A stretch of DNA of 32,586 bases from Flavobacteriales bacterium (GTDB lineage Bacteria; Bacteroidota; Bacteroidia; DT-38). The position numbers were made by a program, and so were the translations under genes. Below the pieces are notes generated by a model. That model made no database searches and was not told where the DNA came from. It worked only from the letters and a program-made list of their open reading frames with translations. Shown here one piece after another: positions 21,372 to 30,226 of the stretch. Within the stretch, counting starts at the first letter, position 1. Every line of letters begins with the position of its first letter. The stretch spans positions 1 through 32,586 of the forward strand of contig JABSPQ010000350.1 in assembly GCA_013214205.1 (NCBI GenBank), written 5' to 3'.

Positions 21372-22810
21372 TGGAGCAATTAGATTACATATCACTCAAT
21401 GTAGATAAGCAAAATGTTATCACCACCAATCAGGCGTGGAACTACGGAATCATTCCTAAAAATGTAAGTGATAACGAGATTGGGTTTTATATCGATGAAG
21501 CTCAACTGTCGGATGCGTTGCACGCAGAGCTCGAAATTCTTTTTGGCAAAACGGTTTCATTAGAAAGTTCTCCTACAGAAATTATCAAGAAAACCCTTTC
21601 TAAATACTACCGAAAAAGTAAGAAAGAAGGCGTTCAAAAAATAGAATTAGATGCCAGTAAGGCCAAAGATTTATTGAGCAACTTGGTTGCCGAAGCAAAA
21701 AATATTGATAGCTCGGATATTCACATAGAAGCTTACGAGGAAAGATGTAGGGTGCGAATGCGAATTGATGGTTTATTGGTGGAACGATACACGATTAAAA
21801 AAGCTGATTATCCGGCTTTAATTAATAAGGTAAAAATCAAGGCCAACTTAGATATTTCTGAAAAGCGTTTGCCTCAAGATGGCAGGATATTTTTTACAGA
21901 TGGAGGGCAGAAGCTCGACATTCGGGTGTCTGTATTGCCAACGTTGCATGGCGAAAAAGTAGTACTCAGGCTTTTGAACAGCGACGCGGCAGAAATTGAT
22001 ATTGAGCAATTGGGTTTTGAATTGGATGATTTAAAAACCTATTTGGATGCCGTTAAACGTCCTAATGGTATTGTACTCATTAGTGGCCCTACAGGTTCTG
22101 GTAAAACCACCACTTTGTATGCTACCCTTAAAATATTGAATCAGGAGAAAACCAACATTCTTACCGTTGAAGATCCTATTGAATATACGCTGGAAGGCAT
22201 TAACCAAGTGCAATTAAAAGAAAGCATCGGGCTCACATTTGCCAGTGCGCTTAAATCATTTTTACGGCAAGATCCAGATGTAATAATGCTGGGCGAGATT
22301 AGAGATGGCGAAACCGCTCAAATGGCCGTTCGTGCTGCACTTACTGGGCATCTGGTGCTCTCCACCATTCACACCAACTCTGCCTGGGGCACCATTTCAA
22401 GATTGGCCGATATGGGCGTACCACCATTTTTAATAGCCAGCACTTTAAATACATCGGTAGCGCAAAGGCTAGTAAGGTTACTTTGTAAGGCATGTAAAAA
22501 GGCCGAAACATTCGACTCCCAAATGTATCCACGAAGTTATAAGCCTACCGAAACAGTAACCCAGCACATGGTAGCTGTAGGTTGCGACGAATGTTATTAT
22601 ACCGGATACAAAGGACGAAAAGCAATTTACGAAGTGATTCCAATCGACTTCGAATTAGCAAATGCAATAAAAGAAGAAAGGTTTGCACCGCCTAAAGAAA
22701 CAGAAAATGGTCCCATTAAATTTTTGGGAGCAAACGCATTCGATTTATTTAAAAGTGGTTCAACAAGTATAGAAGAAGTTTATCCATTGCTATTAAACAG
22801 TGGCGAATAG
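21371..22810 (+). CDS. Secretion/pilus assembly ATPase, GspE/PilB family
   Basis: A 479-residue hexameric motor protein. The N1E-like region covers residues 1-95. The ATPase core has Walker A GPTGSGKTTT (239-248), Asp box TVEDPIEY (265-272), Walker B VIMLGEIRD (304-312) and His box TGHLVLSTIHTN (325-336). A zinc-binding tetracysteine is present (C372, C375, C405, C408), as in GspE. It is shorter than E. coli or Vibrio GspE because the N-terminal GspL-binding region is reduced. It works on the cytoplasmic side of the inner membrane to drive pseudopilus polymerisation, together with the GspL-like and GspF proteins encoded downstream. There is no PilT-like retraction ATPase in the window, which favours secretion over twitching. 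Confidence 0.95.
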   Translation: MEQLDYISLNVDKQNVITTNQAWNYGIIPKNVSDNEIGFYIDEAQLSDALHAELEILFGKTVSLESSPTEIIKKTLSKYYRKSKKEGVQKIELDASKAKDLLSNLVAEAKNIDSSDIHIEAYEERCRVRMRIDGLLVERYTIKKADYPALINKVKIKANLDISEKRLPQDGRIFFTDGGQKLDIRVSVLPTLHGEKVVLRLLNSDAAEIDIEQLGFELDDLKTYLDAVKRPNGIVLISGPTGSGKTTTLYATLKILNQEKTNILTVEDPIEYTLEGINQVQLKESIGLTFASALKSFLRQDPDVIMLGEIRDGETAQMAVRAALTGHLVLSTIHTNSAWGTISRLADMGVPPFLIASTLNTSVAQRLVRLLCKACKKAETFDSQMYPRSYKPTETVTQHMVAVGCDECYYTGYKGRKAIYEVIPIDFELANAIKEERFAPPKETENGPIKFLGANAFDLFKSGSTSIEEVYPLLLNSGE

Positions 22811-22817
22811 AGAAATA

Positions 22818-24800
22818 ATGAAAGGAAAAACAATAAAAAGCATAGCATTGATTCTACTTTGTTTGGTAAGTCAAGTTCAATTTGCCGAGGCACAAGTTTC
22901 TGTACCAACAGAGAAAAAGACGGAACCGAAAAGAGATTTGTCAAAAGTTTCTGAAGAAGACTTTGTTGCAATGGAAAACAAAATGAAGGCGTTAATTCCT
23001 GAATTTAAAGGCTTAAAAGATAAAGTGGAATTGTCGGTAAACGATGTATCGCTCGAAGAATTTATTAGAAGTTTGGCGCTCACGAATTCATTAAACGTTA
23101 GTGTAGATAACTCCATGAAGTTTATCATCACCAACAATTTTTCTAACGTTACCGTGCTTGAGGTTTACATGTTTTTAGCCCGACAATATAATTTGGAGAT
23201 CTCTTTTGTTGGTTCCATCATGTCGTTTTCTAAATATGTTCCGCCAGCAATTGTTGTAGAACAAGTCCAAAAAAAGGAATTACTTGTTACTTACAAAAAG
23301 GCAGGTAACCTGGTTAACTTCGACTTAAATGAAGATTTACTTTCGGAAGTGGTAAGAAAACTCACGAAAGCATCTGGTAAAAACATTGCGATTTCATCCG
23401 ACTTAAATTCTAAAAAAGTGAACGGTTATGTTAAAGATATGCCGTTTGAAGATGCTCTGAATAACTTGGGCTATTCCAACGACTTGGTGGTGGAAAAGTC
23501 AGAAAATGGCACCTACGTTTTTGCCAAACATATTCCAGAAGTGGCCTCGTCTACAGGTAATAGAAATAGCAAAAGTAAAAATGGGCGGAGCGGAAACAAA
23601 AAGGGAAAGGCTGATTTTGTAATTGATGTTTTAACCAACGGGAATATAAACGTGGTGGCGGAGGAAACTCCAATTATAGATATTATTATGGCGGTATGCG
23701 AGGCAGCCGAAATCAAGTACTATCTCTATTCTAATCCAACATCCATACTTTCTTTAAATGTTAAAGATGTTGCCTTTGCCGACTTACTTTCCAGCATGCT
23801 TAAAGGAAGCGAGTTTACTTTTAAGATAGATTCAAAAGGCACTTTTTTAATTGGAGAAAGAAGTTACGAGGGGCTTCGACAGGTGAAGATCTTTGAGATG
23901 AAATTCAGAACGGCCCACGATATAGTTGAGTTTATTCCTAAAGAAATTACGAAGGATGTGACGGTTAATGTATTCGAAGAACAGAACAGTTTGATTCTTT
24001 CTGGTTCGCACATTGCAATTAACGAAGTAGAGAATTTCTTGTACAGCATAGATAAACCTGTACCAGTAATTTTAATAGAGGTAATAATTGTAGATGTGTC
24101 TCAATCGAAATCTTTGTCTACAGGAATCTCTGCTGGCTTAGGTGATAAACCTGGCACTACTACCGGAACGTTACTTCCAGAGTATGGGTTTGATTTGAAT
24201 GCGAACTCATTAAATTCTTTGATTTCAAACTTTAATGGATTTGGTTTGATTAAGCTAGGAAGCGTTACCCCCAACTTTTATTTAACATTAAAAGCAATGG
24301 AAGGGCAAGGGAAACTAAACTTGAGATCGACGCCCAAATTGGCCACACTAAATAGTCATGAAGCAACCATGAGTATTGGCAATACAGAGTATTATTTAGA
24401 AACCACAGTAACTAGCCAAGGGAGTTTGAATGTGTCTAACATGCAGGCAAATCGTTACAAAGCAGTTACTGCCGACTTGTCAATTAAGATAAAACCAACC
24501 GTTTCGGGCAACGAAATGGTAACAATGGAGATTGATGTTCAGCAATCAGATTTTACAGCGAGAATATCGCCGCAAGCACCTCCAGGAAAAGTAACACGAC
24601 AGTTTACATCTATGATTAGGGTAAAGAACGAAGAAATGATTGTATTGGGTGGTATTGAGGAAAGTTCAACCAGTGAGAGCAGTTCTGGATTACCCCTTTT
24701 ATCAAGAGTTCCAGTTATTAAATGGCTTTTTAGCTCTAGAATAAAAGAAAAGAAAAAGGGGAAAATGATCGTATTCATCAAGCCGACTATTTTGTATTAA
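22818..24800 (+). CDS. Secretin, GspD family
   Basis: From ATG 22818 the protein has 660 residues with a clear signal peptide (KGKTIKSIALILLCLVSQVQ, cut after AEA). A GTG at 22800 inside the ATPase gene is also in frame but would spoil the signal. The periplasmic part has several N-domain-like units (about 55-125, 180-245 and 270-350) separated by a Ser/Gly/Lys-rich linker (GNRNSKSKNGRSGNKKGK). The C-terminal secretin domain (about 410-660) has the usual VPVILIEVIIVDV, STPKLATLNSHEATM and IVLGGIEESSTSESSSGLPL then LSRVPVIKWLF motifs. It forms the multimeric outer-membrane channel. No pilotin gene is evident, although the lipoprotein at 26543 is a candidate. The stop TAA is followed by the next ATG (TAATG). 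Confidence 0.95.
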   Translation: MKGKTIKSIALILLCLVSQVQFAEAQVSVPTEKKTEPKRDLSKVSEEDFVAMENKMKALIPEFKGLKDKVELSVNDVSLEEFIRSLALTNSLNVSVDNSMKFIITNNFSNVTVLEVYMFLARQYNLEISFVGSIMSFSKYVPPAIVVEQVQKKELLVTYKKAGNLVNFDLNEDLLSEVVRKLTKASGKNIAISSDLNSKKVNGYVKDMPFEDALNNLGYSNDLVVEKSENGTYVFAKHIPEVASSTGNRNSKSKNGRSGNKKGKADFVIDVLTNGNINVVAEETPIIDIIMAVCEAAEIKYYLYSNPTSILSLNVKDVAFADLLSSMLKGSEFTFKIDSKGTFLIGERSYEGLRQVKIFEMKFRTAHDIVEFIPKEITKDVTVNVFEEQNSLILSGSHIAINEVENFLYSIDKPVPVILIEVIIVDVSQSKSLSTGISAGLGDKPGTTTGTLLPEYGFDLNANSLNSLISNFNGFGLIKLGSVTPNFYLTLKAMEGQGKLNLRSTPKLATLNSHEATMSIGNTEYYLETTVTSQGSLNVSNMQANRYKAVTADLSIKIKPTVSGNEMVTMEIDVQQSDFTARISPQAPPGKVTRQFTSMIRVKNEEMIVLGGIEESSTSESSSGLPLLSRVPVIKWLFSSRIKEKKKGKMIVFIKPTILY

Positions 24801-26008
24801 TGAATTTTAAATTCGACATACAAGATTTTTTAATTGGTACCACAGCTCTGGGAGTTGAGGTGAATTTACAAGGCGCCAATGCTGATTTTAAAGTAACTAC
24901 TTTAGAAAAAAAGGAAGGGAGTATTGATGTTGTCGGTTTTGAAAATTACAATTCTCAAGAAACGTTTTTTGAAAAACTCAATGTCGAAATGCCTATTTAT
25001 CTATCAATAGGAGGCAAGGGGATAATTAATAAAAAGGTGGCAGCAAAGGAAACGATCTCTGATGATGACCTAATTCAATTGGTATTACCCAATGCCAAAA
25101 TAGCTGACTTCTATCTTCAAAAGAAATCGTTGGGCAACAATCAATGGGTGGTGTCCATCATAAGGAAATCTGTTTTAGACGAAATTCTTCAAGAATTTAA
25201 GAGCCTAAAAGCCTATGTACTTAAAATAGTATTAGGGCCATTTTCTATAGTAAACGTTAGCGGCTTATTGGCGAATGACAATGCTACAATCAACGTTCCT
25301 GGCCATCAACTTCAATATAAAAAAGGGGAGTTGATAGCTCATAAAGCAAGCACCGAGGCCACCAATGGGTTAATTCAAATTGTTGATGATCAGGTAGATT
25401 TGAATCATTTGGTTTCTTTCTCCAACGCACTTTACCACTTCTCGCAACCAGATGATGATGGCGGTATTTCTATGGCAGAGAATCAAGATGAATTCAAGCA
25501 AAAGAAAATATTTAAAGTTGCTGGGTTCGGATTGCTAGGCATTTTTATGGTGAGTTTAATCGTTAATTTTTTGCTCTTCGAAAATTATAAAGCCACCTAC
25601 CAAGCATTACATACTCAGGTAGAAAGAGACAAAGGAAAGCTGGTAATGTTAGCGAGTTTAGAAACTCAGTTAGAACAGAAAAAGGGGTTTTTAGATGTCT
25701 CTGGAATTTTGGAAGCTTCTAAAACATCTTACTACAGTGATCAGTTGGCTAATTCTGTACCCAAAAGTATGAAGCTAACAGAAATGCACATTCATCCAAT
25801 TATTGGCAAAATAAAGAGGGCAGAGGTCATTCATTTTAATTCTAAATCCATTAGAGTTGAAGGAGAAAGTAAAAAAAGCACCGACTTCAACAATTGGGTT
25901 AAGGAGTTAGAAAAATTAGATTGGATCAAGGATTTAAAGATTTTAAACTATTCCCAAACAGGCGGAGGATCCACTGGCGAATTTGAATTAGAAATATTGT
26001 TGAATTAG
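24800..26008 (+). CDS. GspL/PilMN-like inner-membrane assembly protein
   Basis: A 402-residue protein with one membrane segment at about residues 238-260 (VAGFGLLGIFMVSLIVNFLL). The cytoplasmic 237 residues contain blocks that recall the actin-like GspL/PilM fold (EVNLQGANADFKVTTLEKKE; LAYVLKIVLGPF-like part), though phosphate-binding motifs are degenerate. The periplasmic part starts with a coiled coil (about 262-300) and ends in a ferredoxin-like PilN/GspL domain (EMHIHPIIGKIKRAEVIHF, then VKELEKLDWIKDLKILNY). It should link the ATPase to the periplasmic scaffold. The order E-D-L-M in this operon supports the assignment more than sequence identity does. Confidence 0.75.
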   Translation: MNFKFDIQDFLIGTTALGVEVNLQGANADFKVTTLEKKEGSIDVVGFENYNSQETFFEKLNVEMPIYLSIGGKGIINKKVAAKETISDDDLIQLVLPNAKIADFYLQKKSLGNNQWVVSIIRKSVLDEILQEFKSLKAYVLKIVLGPFSIVNVSGLLANDNATINVPGHQLQYKKGELIAHKASTEATNGLIQIVDDQVDLNHLVSFSNALYHFSQPDDDGGISMAENQDEFKQKKIFKVAGFGLLGIFMVSLIVNFLLFENYKATYQALHTQVERDKGKLVMLASLETQLEQKKGFLDVSGILEASKTSYYSDQLANSVPKSMKLTEMHIHPIIGKIKRAEVIHFNSKSIRVEGESKKSTDFNNWVKELEKLDWIKDLKILNYSQTGGGSTGEFELEILLN

Positions 26009-26009
26009 C

Positions 26010-26546
26010 ATGTTGAAGAATCTAACATATAAAAAGAAGAACATATTATTGGCTATAACTGCTGTCGCATTTACGTTTATTATGTACCTCGCTGCTATTT
26101 CTCACACTGTAGCTATTGCCGCTCAATGCGCAGAGCATGAAAAAGAGTTGGTGAAAATTAGTGGCGCGCCTGAAAAATTGATGGTGATAAAAGTTGAAAT
26201 GGCCAAAATTGACAAAGTTTTGGGCAATAAGAACCCTCTTGGAGAAAACTTGCAAAATAGGTTGTTGGAAGAAATAGTAACCTACTGCCAAAAAAAGAAA
26301 ATTGAACTGAGAGAGTTTCCAGAACCGCTTATTTACACCAAAGATGGCAATGTAATTGAAACCAGTATTGTTACTGTGGAGGCCGATTTTATTAAGATTT
26401 TAGGATTGGTATATGCGTTAGAACAATCTATAGACGCGGGTAAGGTAATCTCTGTTGATTATAAAGCGGTAAAGAATAAAAAGACAAGAAAAATGGAGTT
26501 GTTGGCCGACATCTTTATTCAAAATATTAAAAAGGAAGCATCATGA
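26010..26546 (+). CDS. GspM/PilO-like protein
   Basis: A 178-residue bitopic protein: cytoplasmic tail of about 10 residues (KNLTYKKKN), one membrane helix at about 12-33, then a coiled coil (about 38-70) and a small alpha/beta domain (TYCQKKKIELREFPEP, VEADFIKILGLVYALEQ). This is the layout of PilO and GspM. It starts two bases after the GspL-like stop and overlaps the lipoprotein gene by four bases (ATGA). It probably dimerises with the GspL-like protein to form the inner-membrane platform. The family call rests on topology and position. Confidence 0.75.
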   Translation: MLKNLTYKKKNILLAITAVAFTFIMYLAAISHTVAIAAQCAEHEKELVKISGAPEKLMVIKVEMAKIDKVLGNKNPLGENLQNRLLEEIVTYCQKKKIELREFPEPLIYTKDGNVIETSIVTVEADFIKILGLVYALEQSIDAGKVISVDYKAVKNKKTRKMELLADIFIQNIKKEAS

Positions 26547-27517
26547 GAAAAAGTGTGAATATTATATGTGTCGCAGTAGCTTTAATGACAGTGCTGTATA
26601 GTTGTTCAGATATCATTGAAAAAGACATCTCAGAAGAATCCGTATTTCTTAATGCCCCTGCAGAAGGATTGGAATTGGAAGACTTAACGCAAACTTATTG
26701 GTGGGATGAAGTTGCTGGGGCATCTTATTACAATCTTCAAATTGTGAGTCCATCATTTGCCAGTGCAGCTACTGTATTGCTAGATACAAATGTAACGAGT
26801 AACAAATTTACCTACACGTTAAGTTCTGGAGATTACCAGTGGAGAGTAAGAGCAGAAAACTCAACAAGCGAATCAAATTATACAACACATAATATCTCTT
26901 TTTCGGATGATATTGATTTAAATGCAGTTACAATCAATTTAACATCTCCCAACCCCGGTGAGTTAACCAACGATACTGTCATAGAGTTTGTTTGGGATGA
27001 AGTTGGAATTGCACATGCATATCGAATACAGATTCTTTATCCCAATGTTATAGATCCTACTTACGAGGAACTAGACACCTTGATTTACACGAATTCATAC
27101 ACGCATACTTTTGTAGCAGATGGAAGTTTTGAATGGCAAGTAATGGGGGTGGACACTGCAACTCAAATGAGATCACTTTATTCTTATGAAAGCATTACTG
27201 TTGATGCGACTATTCCAACTAAACCAAACAACGGTGAACCCGAAAGTGCAGATATGATTAAATTAGATTCTGCATTCACTTTCTCATGGGATCAAGGTAC
27301 TGATGCATTAAGCGGTATTATGGTAGATACTGTGTTTGTTTATAGCAACGCTTCATTAAAAACTCAGGTGGCTGCCTTGGTTGGAAATGAGAGTGCTGCA
27401 AGTCCCGATTGGGATAAAATGAGTGTAAATAACACCTATTGGTGGGTGGTACAATCTACCGATTATGCAGAGAACCAAAGTTCGTTTAGCGACACCACTA
27501 GCTTTATTGTGTATTAG
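26543..27517 (+). CDS. Lipoprotein with three FN3-like repeats
   Basis: A 324-residue lipoprotein: lipobox LYSC with modified C21, then three beta-sandwich repeats each with a W-D-x-V/Q motif and a closing W-x-V. The repeats start at about TYWWDEVAGASYYNLQI, EFVWDEVGIAHAYRIQI and TFSWDQGTDALSG, and close with YQWRVRAEN, FEWQVMGVD and YWWVVQSTD. This is the fibronectin type III-like layout common in Bacteroidota surface proteins. It has no counterpart among standard T2SS genes, yet it overlaps the GspM-like gene by ATGA and is followed by the GspC-like gene after three bases, so it is a true operon member. Possible roles: pilotin, secretin-stabilising protein or surface-exposed recruiter. None is proven. 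Confidence 0.85.
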   Translation: MRKSVNIICVAVALMTVLYSCSDIIEKDISEESVFLNAPAEGLELEDLTQTYWWDEVAGASYYNLQIVSPSFASAATVLLDTNVTSNKFTYTLSSGDYQWRVRAENSTSESNYTTHNISFSDDIDLNAVTINLTSPNPGELTNDTVIEFVWDEVGIAHAYRIQILYPNVIDPTYEELDTLIYTNSYTHTFVADGSFEWQVMGVDTATQMRSLYSYESITVDATIPTKPNNGEPESADMIKLDSAFTFSWDQGTDALSGIMVDTVFVYSNASLKTQVAALVGNESAASPDWDKMSVNNTYWWVVQSTDYAENQSSFSDTTSFIVY

Positions 27518-27520
27518 ATT

Positions 27521-27994
27521 TTGAAGAGCAAAAAGTTAATATATGTTTTGGTGCCCGCTGTAATATTTGTGTGGGGACTTATTATTATGCGAATTGTTTC
27601 GCCCGATACGGGAAGCGAATTTGTAATGACAGAGCAAAAGAATTATTCGATTGGAGATTTAGAAATTTCGGTTGATACATTCAATATTGTTGCTAAATAC
27701 CGCGATCCGTTTTTAGGCAGAATATATACAGAGCCAGCTAAAAAGAAGAAAGTTATTGTTGCAAAATCGAAACCAAAGCCGAAAGCGATTCCCGACAAAA
27801 AATGGCCTTCTATTAGTTATGGAGGAATGATAAAGAACAGTAAATCGGTTAAAGTAATAGCACTGGTAAACATCAATAAAAAAAGCAATTTGATGCAGCA
27901 AGGAGAAACGAAGTATGAAATTGAACTTTTGAAAATTTATAATGATTCCATAGAAGTGAAATTTTCAGGAGTAAAAAAATACATTAGGAAATAA
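27521..27994 (+). CDS. GspC/PilP-like protein
   Basis: A 157-residue bitopic protein: a membrane helix at about 7-24 (YVLVPAVIFVWGLIIM), a short linker that contains the DPFL motif typical of PilP and GspC-linked proteins (YRDPFLGRIY, about 60-69), a Lys/Pro-rich tether (KSKPKPKAIPDKK), then a small beta domain of about 60 residues (WPSISYGGMIKNSKSVKVIALV) like the GspC homology region. It has no PDZ domain. It should bridge the inner-membrane platform and the secretin. The start codon is TTG, three bases after the preceding stop. Confidence 0.8.
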   Translation: MKSKKLIYVLVPAVIFVWGLIIMRIVSPDTGSEFVMTEQKNYSIGDLEISVDTFNIVAKYRDPFLGRIYTEPAKKKKVIVAKSKPKPKAIPDKKWPSISYGGMIKNSKSVKVIALVNINKKSNLMQQGETKYEIELLKIYNDSIEVKFSGVKKYIRK

Positions 27995-28002
27995 TTAAGA
28001 CG

Positions 28003-28638
28003 ATGAAAATAATGATGAAAAAGACTTTCTTACTAATCGCAATGTTTACTGTTTTACTGATTCAAGTTAATGCACAGCGCGATATTTTTAAGGAGTACGA
28101 AACCACGGTTATCAGCATGAGCAACGATAGTTCGTATTTGCGTTTCTCCATTTACAACAGTAATCCCAAAATGAACCCAAAGAAAATATTGGCTTATGCT
28201 TGGTTTAAATCTAATAAAGTATTTGTTACCAAGGGTGGGTTTGATGGCAAATTACTTCATGGCAAATACACTTCCTTTTATAAATCAGATCAGATGATGG
28301 AGCAGGGGGAATATAAAAAAGGAGTAAAAAATGGTGAATGGATGCTTTGGAAACCCAATGGAAGTATAGATAAAGTAATTAACTGGAAAGGTGGAAAGTT
28401 AGATGGCACAACCTCTGTTTATAAAGGTGATAAAATACGGACGGAAAAAAATTACAATGGCGGAAAACTGGTAATAGAGAAAGATAAATCGAAAAATAAA
28501 AAATCTGTCGATTGGAAAAAGAAAGAAGATAAACCCGCAGAAATTGAGAAAACGAAAGAAAATTTCATCTCGGTTTGGATGATGAAACAGAAAGCAAAAA
28601 AGCGTTCCGACAAGGTAAAGAAACCTAAGAAAAAATAA
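28003..28638 (+). CDS. Secreted MORN-repeat protein with Lys-rich tail
   Basis: A 211-residue protein with a signal peptide (MMKKTFLLIAMFTVLLIQ, cut after NAQ). The middle, at about residues 75-155, has MORN_2-like repeats (GKLLHGKYTSFY, GEYKKGVKNGEWMLWKPNGS, GGKLDGTTSVYKGD). The last 60 residues are very Lys-rich (KKSVDWKKKEDKP; KQKAKKRSDKVKKPKKK). It is exported to the periplasm or beyond. It is not a standard T2SS component. Its place between the GspC-like and GspK-like genes (9-bp and 3-bp gaps) makes a role in the apparatus or in binding envelope polymers plausible. The start may be ATG 28003 or 28012. Confidence 0.8.
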   Translation: MKIMMKKTFLLIAMFTVLLIQVNAQRDIFKEYETTVISMSNDSSYLRFSIYNSNPKMNPKKILAYAWFKSNKVFVTKGGFDGKLLHGKYTSFYKSDQMMEQGEYKKGVKNGEWMLWKPNGSIDKVINWKGGKLDGTTSVYKGDKIRTEKNYNGGKLVIEKDKSKNKKSVDWKKKEDKPAEIEKTKENFISVWMMKQKAKKRSDKVKKPKKK

Positions 28639-28641
28639 TCC

Positions 28642-29889
28642 ATGTTGCGCGCCGGAGCTTTATTTTATGCAATTGTAATTTCCCTAATACTAGCTCTGGT
28701 AAGTAGTTCGTTAGTTATGTATGGCTATTTGAACCGCTATAGAAATTTACAATACGATTTAATTACGAGGCTCCACGATAATGCCAATTCAGGTATTCAA
28801 TTGCTCATGTCTGATCAAGATATTGTTGACAGAGACGATGAAAAGCAAATAGATTTGTTTGATTTAGGGAGAGACAGTGTGTTACTCAAAAGGAAATCGT
28901 GGGGAGTTTTTAAAGTAATTACTGCAACGGCAACAAGTAAAAATCAATTGGCATCTAAATCGGCTCTGATGGGTTATTCACTTAACGATAGATCTACTGC
29001 ACTTTATTTAGCCGACAACAACAAGCCGCTTTCAATATGTGGATCGGTAAAAATAGTTGGCACCGCCTATTTGCCCAAAGCAGGCACTAAGCGTGCCTAT
29101 ATAGAGGGTAAAACCTTTACCGGAAGGAGCTTGGTTGATGGAACTGTTTTAAGAAGCAAGAGGTCGGTACCTAGAATGAATAAAGAGGTTTTAAGAACGG
29201 TTACACAGTACATAAATGGTTCAATTAGTTTTGGCCGACCAATTACCATGGATGAATTAGGGCAGGACACCTTATCTCAATCTTTTGCCGATGAAACAAT
29301 TATATGGCAGGTTAGTGGAAGCATCAACCTTTCTGAAATTACCTTGATAGGAAACATAATGGTTATGTCGAGTACGTCAATTTTTGTTTCAAAAAGTACG
29401 AGGTTAAAGGACGTAATTATTGCGGCACCACTAATTGAAATAGAAGCAGGTTTTGCAGGAACGCTTCAAGCATTTTCCTCAGAAGAACTAATTGTAGGAG
29501 AGAATGTGGAATTGTTTTATCCAACAGTATTAGGGATGGTAGCCAATCAGTCGGTTATTGGTGGTAAGGCTCAACTAATAATAGAACAAGGCGCTCGTAT
29601 AAAAGGAGTTGTTTTTGCCGCATCGCAAAGCACACAAGTAGTTGCTGTTAAAGTTGAACGAGGAGCAAAAATTACAGGACAAGTGTATTCGCAAGATGGA
29701 ATGCAATTAAGGGGCGAAGTGATTGGCAGTGTGATCTGCGATAAGTTTATTTTAAAAACTGCATCGGCCTATTACGAAAATCATTTATTAGACGGTAGAA
29801 TTGATATTACCCAACTAGCTCCCCAGTTTGCCGGTATTGGTATGTTGGGCATTTCAGAAAACAAATCAATTGCCAAATGGGTGCATTAA
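28642..29889 (+). CDS. GspK-like minor pseudopilin with beta-solenoid domain
   Basis: A 415-residue protein whose first 30 residues (RAGALFYAIVISLILALVSS) match the N-terminal helix of GspK-type minor pseudopilins, which lack Glu5. Instead of the GspK Ca-binding domain, residues about 185-400 show repeating short beta strands with stacked V/I/G positions (GSINLSEITLIGNIMVM; IEIEAGFAGTLQAF; VERGAKITGQVYSQ; GEVIGSVICDKFILKT), which suggests a right-handed beta-helix or bactofilin-like solenoid. It would cap the pseudopilus tip or contact a substrate. The family call on the N-terminus is fair; the solenoid is inferred from the pattern. It lies two bases before the next pseudopilin gene. Confidence 0.7.
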   Translation: MLRAGALFYAIVISLILALVSSSLVMYGYLNRYRNLQYDLITRLHDNANSGIQLLMSDQDIVDRDDEKQIDLFDLGRDSVLLKRKSWGVFKVITATATSKNQLASKSALMGYSLNDRSTALYLADNNKPLSICGSVKIVGTAYLPKAGTKRAYIEGKTFTGRSLVDGTVLRSKRSVPRMNKEVLRTVTQYINGSISFGRPITMDELGQDTLSQSFADETIIWQVSGSINLSEITLIGNIMVMSSTSIFVSKSTRLKDVIIAAPLIEIEAGFAGTLQAFSSEELIVGENVELFYPTVLGMVANQSVIGGKAQLIIEQGARIKGVVFAASQSTQVVAVKVERGAKITGQVYSQDGMQLRGEVIGSVICDKFILKTASAYYENHLLDGRIDITQLAPQFAGIGMLGISENKSIAKWVH

Positions 29890-29890
29890 A

Positions 29891-30226
29891 ATGAAAATTA
29901 AAGCAGGAACCCTTATTGAAACTTTGATTGCCTTGGTAGTGGTAATGGTAGTTTTTAGTATTTCCATTATGATTTACCAAAACGTTACAGGAGGTTGTAG
30001 TTCTGCCCGACAGCTTACGGCAGATTTAATATTAAGCGATGAAATGATCAACACCATTAAAGGTGGTTCTTTCATTGATGAGGACATTCAAGTAAAGGAC
30101 CTAACGATTGTTAAATCTGTTGAAAAGTATGATAGAATAGAGGATTTATTGATGATTACACTTAAATGTATCGACAAAGATGGAAAGGAATTACTAACCA
30201 AACAGCAATTGTTTTTTAACAGATGA
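29891..30226 (+). CDS. Minor pseudopilin, GspI/H-like
   Basis: A 111-residue pseudopilin. The ATG at 29891 is chosen because it gives a five-residue leader (MKIKA) directly before the class III signal GTLIETLIALVVVMVVFSIS. A longer frame begins at 29828 inside the GspK-like gene but adds 21 residues with no pilin character. With Glu at +5 the cut falls after Ala5, so -1 is Ala and +1 is Gly, which is unusual. Gly at -1 is possible only with Glu at +4. The C-terminal domain is small (LTADLILSDEMINTIKGG). It overlaps the next gene by four bases (ATGA), so translation is coupled. Confidence 0.82.
   Translation: MKIKAGTLIETLIALVVVMVVFSISIMIYQNVTGGCSSARQLTADLILSDEMINTIKGGSFIDEDIQVKDLTIVKSVEKYDRIEDLLMITLKCIDKDGKELLTKQQLFFNR

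Noticed and set aside
28003-28638. MORN-repeat protein as an antitoxin of a toxin-antitoxin pair
   Set aside because: It has a signal peptide and lies inside the secretion operon with gaps of only a few bases, which fits an exported operon member rather than an antitoxin.
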